A stretch of DNA of 17,805 bases, taken from positions 1 to 17,805 of the forward strand of contig JAHIVQ010000004.1 in assembly GCA_018816585.1 (NCBI GenBank). The letters run 5' to 3'. The stretch comes from Nanobdellota archaeon (GTDB lineage Archaea; Nanobdellota; Nanobdellia; SCGC-AAA011-G17; JAFCDX01). The notes under the pieces are model-generated. The model saw nothing but the letters and a program-made list of their open reading frames with translations, was not told where the DNA came from and did no database searches. Shown in pieces: positions 8,124 to 16,665 of this stretch. Made by a program: the position numbers and the translations under genes. How positions within the stretch are numbered: position 1 is the first letter of the stretch; every line of letters begins with the position of its first letter.

Positions 8124-9470
8124 ATGCTAAAAAGATGTATTATACTGATTTTTCTTGTACTTATGCCATTAGCACTGGCTGATTCATTCGATGTTTCAGT
8201 ACCTGATACAATTCTAGCAATAGATAATACAGTTAGTATACCACTAACAATTACAAATATGCAAGCTTTTGATGATAAGTATACTATAAGTGTTCTTGAT
8301 TTTAACTGGTTAGTTGAATCTATAGATAACACAGAAATACTTCAAGGTCAAACAAAAGTAATTAATGTTAATTTAAAATCATCATATCCTGAAGTAAAAA
8401 ATTATGGTATAAAAATTAAAATTAAATCACTATCAAACCAAGAAGTAGAAAAAATAGCAAGAGTAGATGTTAAAGATTTAAGTGATGTTTTCAAGATAAC
8501 TTTACTTGGCCCAGAAATAATAGATCCAAGAAAAGATACAAAATTTAATCTGCAAATAGAAAGTCCTTATGATAATAATTTTGGTGAATTAAATATAATA
8601 ATTAAAAGTGATGCATTCACAGAGACAAAGACAATAGAATTAGATTCAAGAGCAATAATAAAAGAAGAATTTAATATAAATCTTCCAATAGACACGCAAG
8701 AAGGAGATCATACAGCAAATATAATGTTCTACAAAGATAATAATCTTGTTGCAAACCAGACAATAATATTAACAATAGGTTCCTATAGTGGAGTCAGGGA
8801 AATTTTAACAAATGATAATTCAATACTAATAAAAAAAGAAATAGTAAAAAAAATTAATGATGGAAATTCAATTGGATTTGAAAAATATGTTAAAACACTT
8901 ACACTGACAGAAAAATTATTTACAACTACAACTCCAAAACCAGATGATATTACAAAAAGTAATGGTAATTATATACTAACATGGAATATTAAATTAAATC
9001 CTGGAGAAGAACAAGATATAGAAATAGAGACTAATTATAGAATTCCATTAATAATTCTTATTTTAGCAATAGGATTAATTATCTTATTATATTTTATGTT
9101 AAGAAGAGATGTTATAATAATAAAAAAAGCACTAGTATCTGGAAGACATAAAGGTGTTTCAAAACTAAAAATGATTATTACTTTGTATAATAAAGGAAAT
9201 AAGAAAATAACTAATATGAAACTAATGGAAAGGATTCCTAATGTTACAGAAGATCCAAATGATTTTTCAGAAAAACCTTTCAAAATAACTAAGGGAAATA
9301 CACTTAATCTTGTATGGAAGATTGATGAATTAAATCCAAAAGAAGAAAGAACAATCAGTTATAGATATGGTTCAAGATCATTAGTAAAAAAATTACCTGA
9401 AACAATGGCACAGTATGTACAAGGTTCAAGAACAGTTGTTTCAAAATCTTCAAGGATAAAATTAAGATGA
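8124..9470 (+). CDS. Single-pass membrane protein with Ig-like domains on both sides of the membrane
   Basis: A 448-aa protein. Signal peptide at 1-19 (ends LALA), then about 285 extracellular residues rich in beta strands with repeated Ig-like patterns (SIPLTITN ... DKYTISV; DTKFNLQIESPYDNNFGELNI). A membrane helix at about 307-325 is followed by RRD, placing the C-terminus in the cytoplasm. The segment before the helix (YILTWNIKLNPGEEQDIEI) resembles one in the cytoplasmic tail (LNLVWKIDELNPKEERTISY). Both fit DUF11/CARDB-like domains that end in 'W.i..LnP.ee..i.y'. No catalytic motif is seen. Such proteins are frequent in DPANN genomes and their function is unknown; a structural or envelope-anchoring role is inference. 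The last codon overlaps the next gene (ATGA). Confidence 0.78.
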   Translation: MLKRCIILIFLVLMPLALADSFDVSVPDTILAIDNTVSIPLTITNMQAFDDKYTISVLDFNWLVESIDNTEILQGQTKVINVNLKSSYPEVKNYGIKIKIKSLSNQEVEKIARVDVKDLSDVFKITLLGPEIIDPRKDTKFNLQIESPYDNNFGELNIIIKSDAFTETKTIELDSRAIIKEEFNINLPIDTQEGDHTANIMFYKDNNLVANQTIILTIGSYSGVREILTNDNSILIKKEIVKKINDGNSIGFEKYVKTLTLTEKLFTTTTPKPDDITKSNGNYILTWNIKLNPGEEQDIEIETNYRIPLIILILAIGLIILLYFMLRRDVIIIKKALVSGRHKGVSKLKMIITLYNKGNKKITNMKLMERIPNVTEDPNDFSEKPFKITKGNTLNLVWKIDELNPKEERTISYRYGSRSLVKKLPETMAQYVQGSRTVVSKSSRIKLR

Positions 9471-9613
9471 ATTTATATGAACAAATAACTTTAGTTGTAT
9501 TCATTCTACTAGGAATATTTTTATTAACAAGAAAAAGAACAACTAAATTTGACAAGGAATATTATGAAGTATTGAATTCTAAAAAATATAAGGTTAAGGA
9601 TCAATATAGTTAA
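9467..9613 (+). CDS. 48-aa single-helix membrane mini-protein
   Basis: The ATG at 9467 overlaps the stop of the preceding gene (ATGA), a sign of translational coupling. The product starts MNLYEQITLVVFILLGIFLL, a single hydrophobic helix (about residues 6-21), followed by TRKRTTK and a charged tail ending KVKDQYS. The positive charges after the helix predict a cytoplasmic C-terminus. The next gene starts 2 nt after its stop. No family recognised; it may partner the larger membrane protein upstream. Confidence 0.6.
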   Translation: MNLYEQITLVVFILLGIFLLTRKRTTKFDKEYYEVLNSKKYKVKDQYS

Positions 9614-9615
9614 GA

Positions 9616-9744
9616 ATGAAAATAAGATTAATATTTGCCTGGTATGATTTTTGGGTTGGATTTTACTATGATAAAAAGAAAAGGATATTCTATTTCTTTC
9701 CAATGCCAATGTTAGGGATAAAATTTATTTTTAAGAAACAATAA
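9616..9744 (+). CDS. 42-aa aromatic-rich small conserved-type protein
   Basis: The product begins MKIRLIFAWYDFWVGFYYDK and continues with KKRIFYFFPMPMLGIKFIF. The pattern W-Y-D-x-W-x-G-x-Y-Y-D-x-K-K-(R)-x-x-Y-x-x-P-x-P resembles, from memory, a small uncharacterised family seen in phages, CPR bacteria and DPANN archaea; no search was run. It starts 2 nt after the previous stop, so it is probably the third gene of the operon, and ends 31 nt before tRNA-Tyr. No signal peptide or catalytic motif. Function unknown. Confidence 0.6.
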   Translation: MKIRLIFAWYDFWVGFYYDKKKRIFYFFPMPMLGIKFIFKKQ

Positions 9745-9754
9745 TTTTAAATAT
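9745..9754 (+). promoter_or_regulatory. TATA box of tRNA-Tyr
   Basis: TTTTAAATAT is centred about 26 nt upstream of the first base of tRNA-Tyr (9776), the normal distance for a start at or close to the mature 5' end. Confidence 0.4.
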
Positions 9755-9775
9755 TAACTAAATTCTGGATTATAT

Positions 9776-9907
9776 CCCACCATAGCTCAACGGTAGAGCG
9801 CACGGCTGTAGTTAAGAACATTGTTCGATCTTAGGCTAATTGCCAGAAATGAAGAACAATCAGCCGATCCCGTGAGGTTCCCGGTTCAAATCCGGGTGGT
9901 GGGACCA
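9776..9907 (+). tRNA. tRNA-Tyr(GTA) with a 57-nt intron
   Basis: The cloverleaf is complete. Acceptor CCCACCA pairs with TGGTGGG, D-stem GCTC/GAGC, anticodon stem CACGG (9801-9805) with CCGTG (9870-9874), T-stem CCCGG/CCGGG with loop TTCAAAT. The spliced anticodon loop is CTGTAGC, anticodon GTA. The C1-G72 pair and A73 are archaeal tRNA-Tyr identity marks. A CCA is encoded at 9905-9907. The intron at the canonical 37/38 site spans about 9812-9868. It carries a 7-bp helix (ATTGTTC 9820-9826 with GAACAAT 9854-9860). Splice-site pairing is imperfect: CTGT of the loop against GCCG has one mismatch. CAGCCG (9861-9866) could pair instead with CGGCTG (9803-9808), so intron ends are inferred from the mature fold. 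Confidence 0.9.
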
Positions 9908-9922
9908 TTTTTTAACCAAAAA

Positions 9923-9931
9923 CTTTATAAT
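9923..9931 (+). promoter_or_regulatory. TATA box of tRNA-Asp
   Basis: CTTTATAAT lies about 29 nt before the first base of tRNA-Asp, in the 48-nt gap after tRNA-Tyr. This suggests the two tRNAs can be transcribed separately, although read-through is also possible. Confidence 0.35.
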
Positions 9932-9955
9932 TAAAAGAAAAACAAAAATTTCTAT

Positions 9956-10054
9956 GCCCTGGTTGTGTAGCGGTTAGCACATAGCCCTGTCGAGTAAGCT
10001 TTTAAAAGTTAACAAAGAAAGGCTATAGCCCGAGTTCAAATCTCGGCCGGGGCG
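9956..10054 (+). tRNA. tRNA-Asp(GTC) with a 27-nt intron
   Basis: Acceptor GCCCTGG pairs with CCGGGGC (one G-U), discriminator G73 as expected for Asp, D-stem GTGT/GCAC, anticodon stem TAGCC (9982-9986) with GGCTA (10021-10025), T-stem CCGAG/CTCGG with loop TTCAAAT. The spliced loop is CTGTCGA, anticodon GTC. The intron is 9993-10019 at site 37/38. A bulge-helix-bulge is visible: central helix CTGT (9987-9990) against AAAG (10014-10017) with one mismatch, 3-nt bulges CGA and AAA, and an intron hairpin with core AGCTT/AAGTT. No CCA is encoded; a T-tract follows directly and may terminate transcription. Confidence 0.92.
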
Positions 10055-10081
10055 CTTTTTATTTAAAATTAAAAATTATTT

Positions 10082-10112
10082 TAAAAAGAAGAGTGAGAGA
10101 ATATGTCTCTCA
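10082..10112 (-). terminator. Hairpin plus T-rich terminator of the nuclease-like gene
   Basis: On the minus strand, just after the nuclease-like gene, a perfect 7-bp hairpin (TGAGAGA, 5-nt loop, TCTCTCA at 10094-10112) is followed by CTCTTCTTTTTAAAAT and further T-runs. This looks like a factor-independent terminator. Archaeal termination depends mainly on the T-runs, so the hairpin may instead protect the 3' end. Confidence 0.45.
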
Positions 10113-10120
10113 AAGCTAAA

Positions 10121-10621
10121 TTAATTCAACATTTTAGAAAATAATCTGGATAAAGAATCATCATCTGCAATTTGAATAAAATCCTCAGAGGGTATAGGGA
10201 AAAAAGACTCTCCAGATTTATTTGAAATACGTTCAGTTACTCCAGATTCTATCACTTTCGAAATAGGAATCCATAACCAAGTTTTATAATCAAAATCTTC
10301 ATTTGAAATTACATACCAAATATGAAGATTAAATTTTCTCTGAAGAGAAGAATAAATCTTTGTTTCTTCAACATCAACAGGATAATTTTTATAATTTGGA
10401 GTTATCTTTTTATACTTGACATCAACAAATATTAATCCTAAATTTGGAATTAAAATCATAAAGTCTGGTCTTTTTCCTGAAAATGAATCTTTAAATGAAG
10501 CAGAAAAAGAATCTATATCTTGTTTTATATAAAAATAAGGAATTCTATGTTTATCTAACCATTCCTTAAACCTTTTTTCAGTTTCTTCGCCTTTTTGTTT
10601 ACTCTCACTATCATAATTCAT
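10121..10621 (-). CDS. PD-(D/E)XK nuclease-like protein
   Basis: A 166-aa protein with the core of the PD-(D/E)XK fold: an N-terminal helix with Glu (GEETEKRFKEWL, residues 11-22), then R51-P-D53, hydrophobic strand FMILIPNLGLIFV, and D67-V-K69 with following YKK. This is the classic 'PD ... DxK' catalytic site of restriction-type endonucleases and Holliday-junction-resolvase relatives, needing Mg2+. The C-terminal part (IWYVISNEDFDYKTWLWIPISKV) resembles the later strands of small archaeal nuclease domains. No methylase or other defence partner is next to it, so restriction is not suggested. Start at 10621, the first ATG. It is divergent from the DUF4416 gene and followed by a hairpin terminator. 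Confidence 0.68.
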   Translation of the reverse strand: MNYDSESKQKGEETEKRFKEWLDKHRIPYFYIKQDIDSFSASFKDSFSGKRPDFMILIPNLGLIFVDVKYKKITPNYKNYPVDVEETKIYSSLQRKFNLHIWYVISNEDFDYKTWLWIPISKVIESGVTERISNKSGESFFPIPSEDFIQIADDDSLSRLFSKMLN

Positions 10622-10676
10622 AATAAAATAATATAAAGTATATATTTAAACTTATTGACTTTTAATTATATAAAAA

Positions 10677-10687
10677 TCTATTTAAAC
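10677..10687 (+). promoter_or_regulatory. TATA box of the DUF4416 gene
   Basis: TCTATTTAAAC is centred about 26 nt before the ATG at 10708, again fitting a leaderless mRNA. The 86-nt divergent gap also carries an AT-rich stretch (about 10630-10650) that could serve the nuclease-like gene on the other strand. Confidence 0.45.
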
Positions 10688-10707
10688 TTAGAAGAATTAC
10701 AAATTTC

Positions 10708-11208
10708 ATGAAACCCTTTAAACCAAAAAAAGTAAAACTATTCATAGGATTAATGTACAAAGATAAAAATATCTTAAACAAAATAATAAAATTATTAGAA
10801 AATAAATTTGGATTTATACAAGATTCAATAGAATATGATTTTAATTATACTAATTATTATGAAAATGAATTTGGAAAAGACTTAAAGAAAAGATTTATAG
10901 TATTTAAAAATTCAATAAACCCAGAATTACTTGTAAATATTAAATTATTTACTAATAATATAGAAAATAAATTCTCAAAAAATAATAAAAGATTAATTAA
11001 TATAGATCCAGGTTATTTAAACAAGCAAAAATTAATTTTAGCATCTGCAAAAGAAAGATATAACAGAATATATTTAAAAAAGGGGATATATGCAGATTTA
11101 ACTTACTTCTTTAATAAAAATAATTGTATACTACTAAGAAATACATTTCCAGATTTTAAAAACAAACAAGTACAAAAATTCTTTATAAAAATAAAAAATT
11201 CATGCATA

Positions 11209-11214
<6 letters not shown>
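10708..11214 (+). CDS. DUF4416 family protein
   Basis: A 168-aa protein that I recognise as DUF4416 from family-typical blocks: KPKKVKLFIGLMYKD (6-20), YDFNYTNYYENEFGKDLKKRFI (43-64), VNIKLFTNNIENKF (76-89), RLINIDPGYLNKQKLILASAK (95-115), RIYLKKGIYADLTYFF (120-135) and TFPDF (146-150). The length is close to the family norm (about 170-190). The biochemical function of DUF4416 is not known. The stop TAA (11212-11214) and the last codon (GGT) lie within the 3' end of the 23S gene on the opposite strand, and the codons before them are antisense to its processing stem, so the two genes converge and overlap by about 6 nt. The Lys/Asn/Ile/Phe-rich C-terminus makes T-rich runs on the rRNA strand. 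Confidence 0.85.
11160..11200 (-). terminator. T-rich tracts downstream of 23S, inside the DUF4416 CDS
   Basis: Reading the rRNA strand past the 23S end, there are runs AATTTTTTATTTTTATAAAG and GAATTTTTG and later TTTTT. Archaeal RNA polymerase terminates at such T-runs. They are antisense to Lys/Asn/Phe codons of the DUF4416 gene, so the rRNA terminator would lie within a coding region. Inference from sequence composition. Confidence 0.35.
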
Positions 11215-14132
<2,918 letters not shown>

Positions 14133-14213
14133 TATGCATGTTTAATGATAAACATTAAACCTAAAATCCAAACTTAACGTTTTGGATCAGCATTATTTCT
14201 TGATATTCTTTTA

Positions 14214-14343
14214 TGGACCTGTCGGGATATTCATAACTTTTTATAAAAGTTTATTTTGAACCCGAAACCCCCACCTTTCTAGTTATGAAACTTTTTAAAA
14301 AGTTTCTTGCAAGGGTGATGCTCTACCATTGAGCTACAGGCCC
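14214..14343 (-). tRNA. tRNA-Ala(TGC) in the rRNA operon, with two introns
   Basis: Acceptor GGGCCTG pairs with CAGGTCC (one G-U), A73, D-stem GCTC/GAGC, anticodon stem TCACC (14314-14318) with GGTGG (14271-14275), spliced loop CTTGCAA, anticodon TGC. Intron 1 (14277-14307, 31 nt) sits at 37/38 and is mostly a perfect 10-bp palindromic hairpin GAAACTTTTT/AAAAAGTTTC. Intron 2 (14228-14254, 27 nt) interrupts the T-loop: removing it gives TCGGG-TTCAAAT-CCCGA. Its junction is a full bulge-helix-bulge: stem TCGGG/CCCGA, bulge TAT, 4-bp central helix TTCA/TGAA, bulge AAA, then an intron hairpin. No CCA is encoded. Alanine between 16S and 23S is the usual archaeal arrangement. Confidence 0.92.
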
Positions 14344-14352
14344 ACTATTTTA

Positions 14353-14375
14353 TATGAGCATTCTAAGCATTGGCA
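14353..14375 (-). repeat. 3' arm of the 16S processing stem
   Basis: Pairs with 15884-15905: nine outer pairs (14353-14361 with 15897-15905) and seven inner pairs (14369-14375 with 15884-15890). Between them, GAGC can pair with GCTT, leaving bulges AA and AGA. This is close to the bulge-helix-bulge cut by the archaeal splicing endonuclease. It ends 10 nt before tRNA-Ala. Confidence 0.75.
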
Positions 14376-14385
14376 ATTAAAAATA

Positions 14386-15854
14386 TAAGGAGGTGATCCA
14401 TCCGCAGGTTCCCCTACGGATACCTTGTGACGACTTAGCCCTCCTTGTTGGACCTAAATTCGAGTCAATCCTAAAATTAAATCTCATTTAGATTCTACTC
14501 GGATGGCTTGACGGGCGGTGTGTGCAAGGATCAGGGACATATTCACCGTTTACTGATTATAAACGATTACTACGAATTCCGTTGTCATGAGGACGAGTTG
14601 CAGCCCTCAATTCAGACTTAGATAGAGGTTCGGGGATTAGCTTCTCTTTTCAGAGTTGCAACCAATTGTCTCTACCATTGTTGCGCGCGTGTAGCCCAGG
14701 ATATTAAGGGCATACTGACCTATCGTTGCCCACGCCTTCCTCCTATTTTCACAGGCAGTCCTTATATTGTACTCATTCTTCAAGATGAAATGTTAGCAAA
14801 TATAAGTGTGGGTCTTGCTCGTTACCAGACTTAACTGGACACCTTACGGCACGAGCTGACGACGGCCATGCACCACCTCTCGGCTTGTTAGGTAAAACCT
14901 TCAATCTGACCTTCATTCTGCCGTCGACCCTGGTAAGGTTCTCGGTGTAGAATCCAATTGAACCGCACGCCGCACTCGTTGTAGTGATCCCCCGCCAATT
15001 CCTTTAAGTTTCAATCTTGCGACCGTACTTCCCAGGTGGTTAGCTTAACGTCTTCACTTAGGCACTGCACAATCTCAAGGAATATGCAACACACAGCTAA
15101 CAGCGTTTACAGCTAGGACTACTCGGGTATCTAATCCGTTTTGCTCCCCTAGCTTTCATCCCTCATCGTCAAGTCCGTTCTAGACAAGTGCCTTCGCCAT
15201 TGGTAGTCATCCAAGGATTATAACATTTAACCGCTCCCCTTAGATTACTCTTGTCTCTTCCCGGCTTCAAGTCTGCTAGTATCTTTTGCACGTTGTTAAA
15301 TTAAGTTCAACAATTTCACAAAAGACTTTTCAAACCGACTACGGATGCTTTAGACCAAATAAACGTGACTACTACTTGTGGCGCTGGTGTTACCGCGGCG
15401 GCTGGCACCAGTCTTGCCCACCACTTATTCTTCAAGGTTTTTACCCTTAACAAAAGCCTATACAAAGTATAAGCACTTGGAATTCCCTTATCACACTTTC
15501 GTGCATTGTAAAGTTTTCCAGCCTGCTGCATCCCTTAGGACTAGGGCCAGTATCTCAGTGCCCTTCTCGGGGCTATCGCTCTCACGACCCCTACTGATCT
15601 AAGGCTTGGTGAGCATTTACCTCACCAACTACCTAATCAGCCGCCAACTCATCCTTAGGCATTGCTTTTAAACAAGAGAACATTCCAGTTTCTTTTGTCT
15701 ATCAGGTATTAAAGTCAGTTTCCCAACATTATCCCTGACCTAAGGTTAGATTATCGACGTGTTACTGAGCCTTATGCCGGTGTATTGCTACCCCTAACTT
15801 GCATGGCTAAGTGGAACTCCAATAGCAGTAGTCTCCCGCAGGATCAACGGGAAT
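14386..15854 (-). rRNA. rrs: 16S ribosomal RNA
   Basis: Landmarks: 5' ATTCCCGTTGATCCTGC (ends at 15854), the 530-loop GTGCCAGCCGCCGCGGTAA (15390-15408), GGATTAGATACCC (about 15125-15137), and the 3' end GGATCACCTCCTTA with the anti-Shine-Dalgarno (14386-14399). The length of about 1,469 nt is normal for archaea and shows no intron. It is first in the operon and followed by tRNA-Ala and 23S. Open reading frames inside it are shadows. Confidence 0.97.
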
Positions 15855-15883
15855 TTACGCAAGATATTTTATTATTAAATCAC

Positions 15884-15905
15884 TGCCAATTTGCTCATGC
15901 TCATA
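15884..15905 (-). repeat. 5' arm of the 16S processing stem
   Basis: Partner of 14353-14375 across the 16S gene. It lies about 30 nt before the mature 5' end. The rest of the leader (15855-15996) holds a 7-bp hairpin, ATGTTCT/AGAACAT (15935-15952), and no recognisable gene. Confidence 0.75.
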
Positions 15906-16017
15906 CTCAAATATAACATTCAAGTATTCATTTAATGTTCTAAAAAGAACATCAAGAAATTTTGGAAAATAATTAAATTATCTTCCTCATCGAATAGAAA
16001 CTTTAAGTCTATAACTG

Positions 16018-16031
16018 ATATATAAACCTTT
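16018..16031 (-). promoter_or_regulatory. rRNA operon promoter (BRE plus TATA)
   Basis: The minus strand reads AAAGGTTTATATAT, a strong B-recognition element followed by a consensus archaeal TATA box, the best in the window. A start about 25 nt downstream (near 15996) gives a pre-rRNA leader of about 140 nt. The element begins only some 10 nt after the stop of the eL41-like gene. Confidence 0.65.
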
Positions 16032-16040
16032 TGTTCAGAA

Positions 16041-16142
16041 TTATCTTGCTTTTAATCTTCTTTTCTTTTTTCTAATCTTCTTACGCTGCCACTTCCATCT
16101 CATCTGCCCTTTTTTTTTCCAGCGCCTACTTGATCTTTTCAT
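16041..16142 (-). CDS. eL41-like ribosomal mini-protein (33 aa)
   Basis: A very basic 33-residue frame: MKRSSRRWKKKGQMRWKWQR followed by KKIRKKKRRLKAR. The second part resembles eukaryotic/archaeal ribosomal protein eL41 (MR.KW.KKR.RR...KRRK.R.R), a 25-residue helix at the subunit interface that is usually missed by gene finders. The start is set at 16142 because a TATA box (TTTATAAAT at 16164-16172) is centred 26 nt before it. An internal ATG would give a 20-aa form closer to eL41 but has no own promoter. It lies between uS10 and the rRNA promoter, in a translation cluster, which supports the call. The low-complexity Lys/Arg content makes similarity alone weak. Confidence 0.6.
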   Translation of the reverse strand: MKRSSRRWKKKGQMRWKWQRKKIRKKKRRLKAR

Positions 16143-16163
16143 ATTAAAATAGAAAAAATTTAA

Positions 16164-16172
16164 TTTATAAAT
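16164..16172 (-). promoter_or_regulatory. TATA box of the eL41-like gene
   Basis: Minus-strand ATTTATAAA is centred about 26 nt upstream of the ATG at 16142. It supports that ATG as the start of a leaderless mRNA. Confidence 0.5.
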
Positions 16173-16237
16173 CTTTCTGAGATGAATATAATGAAGTATT
16201 TTCTAATTTAGACAAAAAATTTTAATTTAAGAAATAA

Positions 16238-16546
16238 TTATTCAATAATTTCTATTGCTATCTGAACACCTTCAGGTATAGGAACACGCATTACTAATTT
16301 CAATGCTCTCTCATCAACACCAAGTTCAATTAATCTCTTATGAATTCTCATCTCATAATTATCAAAAGATGCTTTTCCATTTCCACACGGTGATTTTCTT
16401 GTTGTCAGTTTTAATTTTTTATTTGGCAATGGTATTGGTCCACTTATACTAGTACCAGTTTTTTCAGCAATACCTTTAATATAATCACAAATCTGATTGA
16501 TTTTACTTATTTCACTGCTTGCTATATTTATTCTTGCTTTTTGCAT
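16238..16546 (-). CDS. rps10: 30S ribosomal protein uS10
   Basis: A 102-aa protein of normal archaeal S10 length. Family features: N-terminal QKARINIASSEISKINQICDYIKGIAEKTG, then GPIPLPNKKLKLTTRKSPCGNGKASFDNYEMRIHKRLIEL, and the C-terminal IPEGVQIAIEI. It is part of the 30S head; the loop with P-L-P is typical. The gene order EF-1 alpha then S10 is a conserved archaeal pair, seen here in the same direction. It has its own TATA element (GTTTATAAAG complement, 16567-16576) centred 26 nt before the ATG at 16546, so it can be transcribed independently as a leaderless mRNA. Confidence 0.95.
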   Translation of the reverse strand: MQKARINIASSEISKINQICDYIKGIAEKTGTSISGPIPLPNKKLKLTTRKSPCGNGKASFDNYEMRIHKRLIELGVDERALKLVMRVPIPEGVQIAIEIIE

Positions 16547-16566
16547 AGAAAATTGTTATATAATTA

Positions 16567-16576
16567 GTTTATAAAG
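16567..16576 (-). promoter_or_regulatory. TATA box of the uS10 gene
   Basis: Minus-strand CTTTATAAAC is centred about 26 nt before the ATG at 16546. This indicates a separate promoter inside the EF-1 alpha/uS10 gap. Confidence 0.5.
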
Positions 16577-16592
16577 ATTATTGTTTAGCTTT

Positions 16593-16665
16593 GAACTTTT
16601 CTTAAAAAGAAAACTTCAGAAAAGAAACTGAACTTTTCTTAAGAAAAAAATTTCAGAAAAAGAAT
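16593..16665 (-). repeat. Two tandem imperfect 37-nt repeats after EF-1 alpha
   Basis: Two copies (16593-16629 and 16630-16665) both begin GAACTTTTCTTAA and carry a (A/T)TTCAGAAAA block near the end. They fill the space between the EF-1 alpha stop and the uS10 promoter. In the minus transcript each has a short self-complementary TTTTCTTAAGAAAA-type core and T-runs, so the pair may act as a doubled terminator or 3'-end processing site. The copies differ at several positions. Confidence 0.6.

Noticed and set aside
10121..10621. Restriction-modification or other defence system
   Set aside because: The nuclease-like gene has no methylase, specificity or toxin partner nearby; neighbours are tRNAs and DUF4416.
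15316..15602. Open frames in 16S
   Set aside because: They cover the conserved 530-loop region of 16S rRNA.
16593..16665. CRISPR array or mobile-element end
   Set aside because: Only two adjacent copies without spacers, imperfect, and no cas genes or transposase; better seen as a local tandem duplication.
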